Positions 1 through 6,284 of a DNA stretch of 8,413 nt are shown here, in pieces. Position numbers and translations under genes: made by a program. Under the pieces are notes generated by a model. That model was not told the origin of the DNA. It saw only the letters and a program-made list of their open reading frames with translations, and did not search any database. This DNA comes from Acidobacteriota bacterium (GTDB lineage Bacteria > Acidobacteriota > UBA6911 > RPQK01 > JADFOI01): the NCBI GenBank assembly GCA_022545645.1, contig JACZQQ010000114.1, forward strand, positions 1 through 8,413. The letters are read 5' to 3'. Positions within the stretch are counted from its first letter, which is position 1, and each line of letters begins with the position of its first letter.

Positions 1-1
1 A

Positions 2-388
2 AGAGATCTGGGCTACACCCTGTTGGATGAAGAGAGCCTGAGGCAGCACTGGCAGGTGATGTTGGTCTTCGACAATTTGATCTTCAACGACGATCGCAAT
101 CGGGGAAATTATCTCTATGACCCAAAGGGCAAACTGTGGATGGTCGATCATACTCGATCGTTTCGAACCGATGAGGAGTTACCCTACCCGTCAGGTATTC
201 TTTACTCGGAACGCCGGTTGTGGGAGGGATTGCAAAAGCTGGAGTCGTCTGTGATGAGAACCCAGCTCCAGAAGTACCTGGGTCCTTCTGAACTGGAGTC
301 CCTGATCAAGCGCAAGGATCGACTGGTGGAGTACATCCGGGAAATGATCGCCGAACGCGGCGAAGAGGATGTGCTCTTTAGCTTCTGA
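2..388 (+). CDS. C-terminal part of an atypical PI3/4-kinase- or HipA-like protein (5' truncated)
   Basis: The gene enters from the left edge; 128 codons are visible and it ends at TGA 386-388. The fragment holds what looks like the catalytic half of a kinase-like fold. Counting from the first full codon at position 2, the segment LIFNDDRNRGN at residues 26-36 resembles the catalytic loop of PI3/4-kinase and HipA-type enzymes (an Asp, then Asn a few residues on). WMVDHTRSF at 46-54 sits where the metal-binding Asp of these folds lies, with Asp-His in place of the usual Asp-Phe or Asp-Gly. A charged helical tail follows to the C terminus. The N-lobe with the nucleotide-binding loop lies outside the window. 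I recall similar uncharacterised proteins from Acidobacteriota, but the substrate is unknown and activity is inferred. The true start is not visible; a TTG at 23 is only an internal in-frame codon. The next gene is convergent. Confidence 0.75.
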   Translation, partial: RDLGYTLLDEESLRQHWQVMLVFDNLIFNDDRNRGNYLYDPKGKLWMVDHTRSFRTDEELPYPSGILYSERRLWEGLQKLESSVMRTQLQKYLGPSELESLIKRKDRLVEYIREMIAERGEEDVLFSF

Positions 389-402
389 CTAGTCCCATCT
401 CA

Positions 403-433
403 CGTAGGGGTACACCACCGGCTGACCCCTACG
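403..433. terminator. Stem-loop in the gap between converging genes, possible terminator
   Basis: A perfect 9-bp inverted repeat is present: cgtaggggt (403-411) pairs with acccctacg (425-433) across a 13-base loop. It starts 15 bases after the stop codon of the kinase-like gene. A stem-loop here could end transcription from the left gene, and because it is symmetric it could act on both strands. There is no T-run after either arm, so it is not a classic intrinsic terminator. It could instead be a repeat-family palindrome. Confidence 0.45.
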
Positions 434-445
434 AAGGTTTCCGAC

Positions 446-462
446 GGCATGACGGCACGAAA
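446..462 (+). repeat. Short dispersed repeat, copy 1
   Basis: The 17 bases ggcatgacggcacgaaa recur at 8078-8094 with one change (g to a at the ninth base). Both copies are in the same orientation and both lie in noncoding gaps at opposite ends of the window. The flanking bases do not match well. Chance is possible for so short a match, but the shared intergenic setting suggests a dispersed noncoding repeat. Confidence 0.3.
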
Positions 463-511
463 TTTGTGATTTCCTTTTGAAATAAGTTGTGTTGCTCCCC
501 TATGGGCGGGC

Positions 512-533
512 TGATCTCCGCCTTGGGAGATCA
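512..533. terminator. Small stem-loop downstream of the binding-protein gene
   Basis: tgatctcc (512-519) pairs perfectly with ggagatca (526-533) around a 6-base loop. Read on the minus strand, it lies about 54 bases beyond the stop codon of the binding-protein gene, where a 3'-end structure would be expected. There is no T-run on either side, so termination is a guess. Confidence 0.3.
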
Positions 534-586
534 TTCATACCCTAAGCTGTAAGGGATGTCCTGATACCGTTTACTTGGACAGGCTA

Positions 587-1468
587 CTAACGCACCATGT
601 TCAGTTCCTCGGCCGCCTCACGAATCCCTTCAAAATCCTCGTTGCTAGCCGGAATGAGACGTTTGCGAGGAAGAGCCACCAATAGTAAAGGATCCTCAAT
701 GTCAATCAGTACCTGCTGCAGCCGGTCTGTAAAGCCGTTTCCGAATTGGGTTTCCAATTCCGGGTGGGCCGTCCAATTGTAGTCGGCAAAAAGGGGAGTC
801 TTCCAGATGATCCGGCACACTTCCGGATCTGTTTGACCGGCCTCCACTCGCCGGTCATAGACCTTGTAGTTGATGACCCCCACCTGGTACTGGCCGCTTT
901 CCACCAACTCGGCGGTCTTGTCATGACTGCCGGAGAAGCCCACGGGATGGGTGAAAAAATCCTGGGGTGATCGGCCGGCGTTTTGGCGGATAAAGTATTC
1001 CGGCATGAGTCGGCCCGAGGTGGAACTCGCCGATCCAAAAGTGAAGCGTAGGTCGGCGATGGCTGCGGGGAACTCCTGGGACAGCTCCAGACCCGTATCT
1101 TTGTGAGCGATGAAATAGGAGTAATAGGTGGGATCGGCCTCTCCCTGGGCGATGGCCCGGGCACCCGGTACCCCCTGACGTGCCTGGACTCCGGTGAGAC
1201 CTCCAAACCAGGCCAACATCACATCGGCATTCTTGAACATCTCCACCGCCCCCTGATAATCGCGGGCCGGGACATACTCGACGCTGATTCCCAACTGTTG
1301 GCTCAAGTATTCCACCAGAGGTTGAAACTTCTCCTGAAGTTCGGTGCTGGTCTGATCGGGAATGGCGGTGAAACGAAGGATTTTCGTCGTCTCCGTTACT
1401 GTTTGACCACAGCCACTGAGCAGCCCTGCTGCCAGAGCCAGTAAGGCCAGCCGTCTTATTGTGGGCAT
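587..1468 (-). CDS. Lipoprotein solute-binding protein, PhnD-like, putative selenate/oxyanion type
   Basis: This 293-residue protein should be the extracytoplasmic ligand-binding part of an ABC importer. A lipoprotein signal peptide is clear: Arg5-Arg6, a hydrophobic stretch, then the lipobox LSGC with Cys20. The mature protein has the two-lobe periplasmic fold of the phosphonate-binding (PhnD-like) group. Motifs typical of the family annotated as putative selenate ABC transporter binding protein are visible: FTAIPDQ at 33-39, LAWFGGLTGVQAR at 85-97, FGSASSTSGRLMPEYF at 144-159, GFSGSHDKT at 177-185 and the NYKVYDR segment about 20 residues later. Length is normal. The ATG is supported by GGAGG (minus strand, 1477-1481) eight bases upstream. 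Permease and ATPase genes, which normally accompany such proteins, are absent on both sides. The selenate assignment comes from my memory of the family; phosphonate, phosphite or another oxyanion remains possible. Confidence 0.88.
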   Translation of the reverse strand: MPTIRRLALLALAAGLLSGCGQTVTETTKILRFTAIPDQTSTELQEKFQPLVEYLSQQLGISVEYVPARDYQGAVEMFKNADVMLAWFGGLTGVQARQGVPGARAIAQGEADPTYYSYFIAHKDTGLELSQEFPAAIADLRFTFGSASSTSGRLMPEYFIRQNAGRSPQDFFTHPVGFSGSHDKTAELVESGQYQVGVINYKVYDRRVEAGQTDPEVCRIIWKTPLFADYNWTAHPELETQFGNGFTDRLQQVLIDIEDPLLLVALPRKRLIPASNEDFEGIREAAEELNMVR

Positions 1469-1772
1469 CGAATCATCCTCCGCAAAGTTGAGACTCCCAG
1501 TCTACGGGACCGATTGAGGGTTTTTCCAATAGGTAATTTCGATGGTGTTGGGTGCAAGTCATCGGGAATTCAGGGGTCAAAGGGTCAGTGGAGACCAGAA
1601 TCCACCCGAAGGCTTTCTTGAGTGGTCCCGAGAGAACGGGGCCGTTGTCTAGCTCCTCCCTCCCCATTGAGCTCTTCCGTCCAACAGACCTGTCACTTGT
1701 ATCAGTTTACAGGGCAGGGCCAGGTCCTTTAAACTAGGTCCCTGGGAATATAGAGAAGTGGTCCAATAGGGT

Positions 1773-1801
1773 CCACACGTGCTCCCATTCGAAGCGTGTG
1801 G
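1773..1801. promoter_or_regulatory. Inverted repeat, candidate operator upstream of the efflux operon
   Basis: ccacacg (1773-1779) and cgtgtgg (1795-1801) form a perfect 7-bp dyad with a 15-base spacer. Its centre is about 90 bases before the pump start and it ends 12 bases before the candidate -35 element. The size and place fit an operator for a dimeric regulator, but no regulator gene is in the window and the match is short. It could also be a hairpin in an upstream transcript. Confidence 0.35.
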
Positions 1802-1813
1802 GCCGTCTCAGCA

Positions 1814-1843
1814 TTTAACCCAAAAGAAGATACAAGCTAAAAT
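1814..1843 (+). promoter_or_regulatory. Candidate sigma70-type promoter for the efflux operon
   Basis: tttaac (1814-1819) and taaaat (1838-1843) are separated by 18 bases and resemble -35 and -10 elements. Transcription would begin near 1850, leaving a short leader that still includes the ggggag ribosome site at 1862-1867. The -35 match is weak and the region is locally A-rich, so this is only a candidate. Confidence 0.35.
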
Positions 1844-1875
1844 AAGAGAGTTGGTCAGAGTGGGGAGTCGATAAT

Positions 1876-4800
1876 ATGTTTCTTTCCGATACCGCAATTA
1901 AACGTCCTGTCACGACCATTCTCTTTACCGCTGGAATTCTTATCTTTGGGTATATCGCCTTCCAGAACATGGGGGTCGATCTCTATCCCGAAATTGAATT
2001 CCCCACCGTGTCGATTTCCTCCACTCTTCGGGGTGCCGATCCGGAGATTATGGACTCTGACGTCACCGACGTTCTGGAGGAACAGATCAATACCATTGAA
2101 GGCGTCAAGACCATTCAGTCCACCTCCAGAGAGGGCCACTCCCAAATCGTGGTCCAGTTTGTGCTGGGCAAGGATGTCGATGTGGGAGCTCAGGAGGTGC
2201 GAGACAAGGTGAATATGGCCCAAGCCGATCTCCCTCGGGATCTCGAGGCTCCCATTGTTCAAAAAATCGATATGGCCATGGCACCCTTTATGTGGATTGC
2301 CGTCACCAGCCGGGGAGATTATCGCAGGATTGCCCGCTACGCCGATGAGGTGGTGAAAGAACGACTTCAGACCGTTCCCGGAGTGGGAGCGGTCATGATG
2401 GGTGGGTTTCAAGAACGACAGATCAGGATCTGGCTGGACCCGGAGCAACTGGAGGCCAGAAACCTCACGCCGCGCGACGTGGCCGCCGCTGTTCGCCGTA
2501 AACACATTGAACTTCCCGGAGGGAGAATCGAGCAGCCGGACAGGGAATTCGTGGTGAAGGTCCAGGGAGAATATGAATCCGTTGAAGAGCTCAGAGAGCT
2601 GGTGGTGGCAACCCGAGATAAAACGGTGATTCGTCTCAAGGACGTTGCCCGGGTGGAAGATGGATCCGAGGATCTGCGCTCCATCGCTCGCTTCAATGGC
2701 CTTCCCGCCGTAGGCCTGGGAATTCAGAAACAGTCGGGAACCAACACCGTTGAAGTCGCCCAGGGGGTCAAAGCAGCCCTGGCAGAGATTAATAAAATCC
2801 TTCCCGAGGACATCAATGCAGACATTGCTTTTGATACAGCACGGTTTATCGAGACAGCAATGAATGATGTCCTCTTCGATTTATTCCTGGGAGCTGTTTT
2901 GACTGCGGTGGTGATGCTGGTTTTCCTGCGCAACTTCCGCATGACATTCATCGCCGTCATGGCCATTCCCACCTCGATTATCGCTTCCTTTGTGGCCATG
3001 TACGCTCTGGACTTCACCATCAACAACATGACCATGTTGGCCATGTCGCTGGCCATCGGAATTGTCATTGACGACGCGATCGTGGTGCTGGAGAACATCT
3101 ACCGCTATGTGGAGAAGGGGGTGAGCAGCATCAAAGCGGCTCGCATGGGCACCTCGGAAGTGGGGTTGGCCGTGCTGGCAGCTTCTTCCACCATCATAGC
3201 GGTTTTCGTTCCCGTTGCCTTTATGAGAGGGCTGATCGGAAGGTTTTTCTTCCAATTTGGGCTTACCGTCGCCTTTGCCGTCCTGGTGTCGGTCATCATC
3301 TCATTCACCTTGACCCCCATGCTTTGTTCCAGGCTCTTAAAGAAAGAACAGAAACATGGTCCGATTTTTCAGGCCTTCGAAAACGCCTTCAAGAGGTTGG
3401 AAAGGACCTATGCCAGATATCTGGATCGTGCCTTGCGTCATCGGTGGGCGACCGTGGGTATGGCCAGCCTCATCTTTTTGTTCGGACTTGCCCTGGTTCC
3501 TTTTGTTCCCAAAGGATTGATGACTGAGCCCGACGAAAGCAGTTTTATGATGCGCGTTGAAATGCCCACCGGAACGTCGGTTCAGAGAATGGACCAGTAT
3601 CTTCGCCAGATCGAGACCGTCGTTTTTTCACAGGAGGAGGTCGAGAGCGTATTCGCTGGTACGGGAATGATGGGAGGGGCCAATACCGGTGTTCTCTTCG
3701 TGGTTCTCTTGCGTCCCCACCAGCGGGAAGCGAGTCAAATCGAGGTCAAAGCACGACTCCGAGAGCATTTGAAAGAGGCCGTGCCCAACGCGGTGATTGC
3801 CATTGAGAACATCAGCCCCTTGGGTCACGCAGGGCGAAACGCGGAGGTGCAATACATCGTGCAGGGGCCCAACGTGGAGGAATTAGACCGGGTGACGGCC
3901 CAGATGATGGCCCGGATGCGGCAAGTTCCCGGACTGGTTGATATCGATAGCGACCTGCGGCTGAACAAACCGGAGTTAAGGGTCAAGATCGCCCGCAATC
4001 TGGCCGATGATCTGGATGTTGACGTTCAGGGCATTACCGAGAACTTCAATATTCTTTTTGGAGGACAGGACGTCGCCACTTTTAAGGAAGGCGGGAAACG
4101 GTATGACATTCGACTGCGGGCTCTGCCCGATGCCAGGCTGGAAGCCGAGGACCTGCTTCGAGTCTCCATGCGCTCCTCACAGGGTCCACTCATAGACGCA
4201 GCTAACCTGGTCGAGATCCAGCAGGGAACGGGTCCCGATTCCATCAACCGTTACAATCGGAGGCGTGCAGCCATACTGTTCGCCAATCTGGGGGGGATTT
4301 CCCTGGGAAGAGCTATGGATGAAATGGCGGAAATAGCGGATAGCCTTATTCCTGAAGATCCGGCTTGGTCCACCACTTTGGGCGGAGCCTCAGATCTTTT
4401 CAACGAGTCGTTCCAGTACCTGATTTATGCCATAGCCGTTGCGCTTCTGATGATTTACCTGATTTTGGGGTCACAATTCGAGTCGTTTATCCACCCCTTC
4501 ACCATTATGACCTCTGTCCCCCTGGCCATAGCGGGGAGTATTGGTCTTCTCTTGGTCACGGGAACGCAGCTGGATATCTTTTCCTTTATCGGGTTGGTGA
4601 TGTTGATCGGAATCGTCACCAAAAATGCCATCTTGCTTGTGGACTTCACGAATCAGATGCGAAACGAGGGTATGGATCGTGAACAGGCTCTTCGCCGGGC
4701 GGGACCGTTGAGATTGCGTCCTATTCTGATGACTGCCTTCACCACCATGGCCGCCGTCCTTCCCATGGCTTTGGCATTGAGTGAAGGGGGCGAACAGCGT

Positions 4801-4962
4801 GCCCCGATGGCGATTGCTGTCATCGGAGGAATGTTCACCTCGACCTTCCTGACGCTGCTCGTGGTCCCTTGTGTTTATACTTTGATGGACGACTTCGGCA
4901 ACTGGTTTGCTGGGATTTTTCGCGGGATCAACGTGGCAGAAGAGTCTGGGACGAGGCAGTAG
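1876..4962 (+). CDS. RND efflux pump, inner-membrane proton antiporter (HAE1/AcrB-like)
   Basis: At 1028 residues this is a full-length member of the hydrophobic/amphiphilic efflux RND family. It would sit in the inner membrane as a trimer, taking substrates from the periplasm or membrane and driving them out with the proton gradient. The usual duplicated layout is visible: a first membrane helix at about 13-30, a large periplasmic part to about 330, helices 2-6 (about 336-485), helix 7 near 524-543, a second periplasmic part, and helices 8-12 from about 847 to the end. Proton-relay residues are present: Asp399-Asp400 in IDDAIVVLEN (AcrB D407/D408) and Lys916 in TKNAIL (AcrB K940), with Arg948 and Thr953 in RPILMT. 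ATG is preceded by ggggag at eight bases. Sequence alone does not give the substrate; drugs, detergents or lipophilic compounds are typical. It is the first gene of the operon and shows no defects. Confidence 0.97.
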   Translation: MFLSDTAIKRPVTTILFTAGILIFGYIAFQNMGVDLYPEIEFPTVSISSTLRGADPEIMDSDVTDVLEEQINTIEGVKTIQSTSREGHSQIVVQFVLGKDVDVGAQEVRDKVNMAQADLPRDLEAPIVQKIDMAMAPFMWIAVTSRGDYRRIARYADEVVKERLQTVPGVGAVMMGGFQERQIRIWLDPEQLEARNLTPRDVAAAVRRKHIELPGGRIEQPDREFVVKVQGEYESVEELRELVVATRDKTVIRLKDVARVEDGSEDLRSIARFNGLPAVGLGIQKQSGTNTVEVAQGVKAALAEINKILPEDINADIAFDTARFIETAMNDVLFDLFLGAVLTAVVMLVFLRNFRMTFIAVMAIPTSIIASFVAMYALDFTINNMTMLAMSLAIGIVIDDAIVVLENIYRYVEKGVSSIKAARMGTSEVGLAVLAASSTIIAVFVPVAFMRGLIGRFFFQFGLTVAFAVLVSVIISFTLTPMLCSRLLKKEQKHGPIFQAFENAFKRLERTYARYLDRALRHRWATVGMASLIFLFGLALVPFVPKGLMTEPDESSFMMRVEMPTGTSVQRMDQYLRQIETVVFSQEEVESVFAGTGMMGGANTGVLFVVLLRPHQREASQIEVKARLREHLKEAVPNAVIAIENISPLGHAGRNAEVQYIVQGPNVEELDRVTAQMMARMRQVPGLVDIDSDLRLNKPELRVKIARNLADDLDVDVQGITENFNILFGGQDVATFKEGGKRYDIRLRALPDARLEAEDLLRVSMRSSQGPLIDAANLVEIQQGTGPDSINRYNRRRAAILFANLGGISLGRAMDEMAEIADSLIPEDPAWSTTLGGASDLFNESFQYLIYAIAVALLMIYLILGSQFESFIHPFTIMTSVPLAIAGSIGLLLVTGTQLDIFSFIGLVMLIGIVTKNAILLVDFTNQMRNEGMDREQALRRAGPLRLRPILMTAFTTMAAVLPMALALSEGGEQRAPMAIAVIGGMFTSTFLTLLVVPCVYTLMDDFGNWFAGIFRGINVAEESGTRQ

Positions 4963-4964
4963 GT

Positions 4965-6236
4965 ATGAGATTAGGGTTTCTTCAAATGACTAGAAAGCTG
5001 GAGTGGGTTTCATTTCTGGCCTGCCTGCTGACTTTGGGCTGTGGCCCGGAGGGTAGTGCAGCAGAAATCGGAGCCGACAAGGAAAGTGCTCTTCGGGCCC
5101 GAGAGGTCGAGGTGACTTCCGTGGTCCGCCGGGACTTCAATCGAACCCTTCAGTCCACCGGTTCCCTGATCCCTAAGGATCGTGCCAGGCTCCGGGCACT
5201 GGTCGAAGGTCCGCTGGAAGCAGTGTTCGTCGATATAGGAGATTCCGTACAGAAAGGACAGGCTCTCTTCAAGACCCGGCCTGTTGATTCCAGGCTGGCG
5301 GTGGAATCGGCGGAGGCGGCTCTTCGAACCTCCCGTGCCAGCCTCAACGAGTTGCTGGCCTGGAGACGTTCCGAAGAGATTGATGTGCTCAGAGCAGAGG
5401 CAGCTCGGTCCGAGGCCGAGTATCAGAGACTTCGGAATGAACGTGATCGCGCGGCTTCTCTCCTGGAGCGTGGAGCGATCTCCACCTCAGAGTGGGAGCA
5501 GGCCCGTACGGTCTTTGAGACCGCAGAGGCCATGCTCGAGATCTCCCGGGAGCGCCTCCTCATCGCTGAGACCGGACCCACCAAGGAAGCCATCGAAGTG
5601 GTAGAAAATCGAGTCACGGAAAAGGAAGTGGCTTTGGCACAAGCACAGCAAAGGCTTGAAGATACTTCTGTGAAGGCACCTTTTAACGGCATCATCACCG
5701 GGAAGTTCTTGAACTCTGGAGACTTCGTGAAACGCGGAGACGAAGTCCTGGAAATTACAGACCTTTCCTCTCTGGAAGCGGAAATGAAAACGCCGGAGCG
5801 CTATGCCAGCTTGATGAAAGTAGGCATTCCGGTCACCTTAAGCATCGAAAGTTTGTTGACGGAGCGGAAGGGACAAATCACAGCGGTCAATGAAGCCATC
5901 GACCTGAATACTCGCACCTTCCTGGTCAAGGTGAGGATCGATAACAGGGACCACTCAATAAAGGCAGGGACTTTTTTCACCGCTGTGTTCCAGCTGCCAC
6001 CCGTCAGGGATTCGATAGCCATTCCTACGGCCGCCCTGCGCCAGGAGGGAGGTCGCTCATTGGTCTGGGTGGCGGATGAAGGCAGAGCTCGACAGCTGAT
6101 CGTCGTAGCGGGAGAGCAGGACGATGACTATGTCCAAATTCGCAGCGGTCTCAGCGGAGACGAAAAAGTGGTCATTGAAGGAGCTGGAGCTCTCTCGGAA
6201 GGAGATCGGTTACAAATCTTTTCTCCTTCGGAATAA
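4965..6236 (+). CDS. Periplasmic adaptor (membrane fusion protein) of the RND pump, lipoprotein
   Basis: This 423-residue protein of the HlyD/AcrA type should bridge the pump and the outer-membrane channel. A signal peptide ends in the lipobox LTLGC (Cys26), so it is probably anchored by lipid. Two lipoyl half-motifs (from about residue 81, and at 236-264 beginning VKAPFNG) flank an Arg/Glu/Ala-rich helical hairpin of about 130 residues. At the hairpin tip, Arg162, Leu166 and Ser173 match the Arg-Leu-Ser spacing known from AcrA for docking to TolC. Beta-barrel and membrane-proximal domains follow to the C terminus. The ATG at 4965 lies two bases after the pump's TAG, with gagg (4953-4956) eight bases upstream, suggesting translational coupling. 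ATG 4986 (416 residues, Cys19) has an aggg nine bases before it and is a real alternative. The open frame continues upstream inside the pump gene, but that part is not adaptor-like. Confidence 0.95.
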   Translation: MRLGFLQMTRKLEWVSFLACLLTLGCGPEGSAAEIGADKESALRAREVEVTSVVRRDFNRTLQSTGSLIPKDRARLRALVEGPLEAVFVDIGDSVQKGQALFKTRPVDSRLAVESAEAALRTSRASLNELLAWRRSEEIDVLRAEAARSEAEYQRLRNERDRAASLLERGAISTSEWEQARTVFETAEAMLEISRERLLIAETGPTKEAIEVVENRVTEKEVALAQAQQRLEDTSVKAPFNGIITGKFLNSGDFVKRGDEVLEITDLSSLEAEMKTPERYASLMKVGIPVTLSIESLLTERKGQITAVNEAIDLNTRTFLVKVRIDNRDHSIKAGTFFTAVFQLPPVRDSIAIPTAALRQEGGRSLVWVADEGRARQLIVVAGEQDDDYVQIRSGLSGDEKVVIEGAGALSEGDRLQIFSPSE

Positions 6237-6284
6237 CCCATCCTATCTTCGGATATCCATTGCTTCAAAGAAGGAAAGGTCACC

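Larger units (their letters stand above)
1469..1875. other. Divergent intergenic region between binding protein and efflux operon
   Basis: These 407 bases separate two genes pointing away from each other and must hold the start signals of both. I see no credible gene; the short open frames lack a matching ribosome site and protein-like composition. On the plus side there is a 7-bp inverted repeat (1773-1801), a weak promoter-like pair (1814-1843) and a Shine-Dalgarno ggggag (1862-1867) eight bases before the pump start. On the minus side, the leader of the binding-protein gene has a 5-bp hairpin (agact/agtct, 1491-1503) just upstream of its ribosome site. No convincing minus-strand promoter or known riboswitch was recognised. 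Confidence 0.6.

Noticed and set aside
1491..1503. Small hairpin agact/agtct in the binding-protein leader as a possible riboswitch or attenuator
   Set aside because: Only a 5-bp stem with no further conserved structure or T-run; too short to support a regulatory call.
1544..1600. GGGTCA pair in the intergenic region as a regulator site
   Set aside because: Two short G-rich words without symmetry or a matching regulator gene; no support beyond coincidence.
1473..1667. 64-codon open frame on the minus strand upstream of the binding-protein gene
   Set aside because: It ends just before the binding-protein start, has no recognisable domain or good ribosome site, and its composition does not look protein-like; it is leader DNA.
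1525..1770. Direct repeat tccaatagg at about 1525-1533 and 1762-1770
   Set aside because: Nine bases in one region is easily due to chance, and flanks do not match.
4869..4964. In-frame upstream extension of the adaptor inside the pump gene
   Set aside because: It would place 32 extra charged and aromatic residues before an otherwise proper lipoprotein signal peptide and overlap the pump; the start near 4965 fits better.
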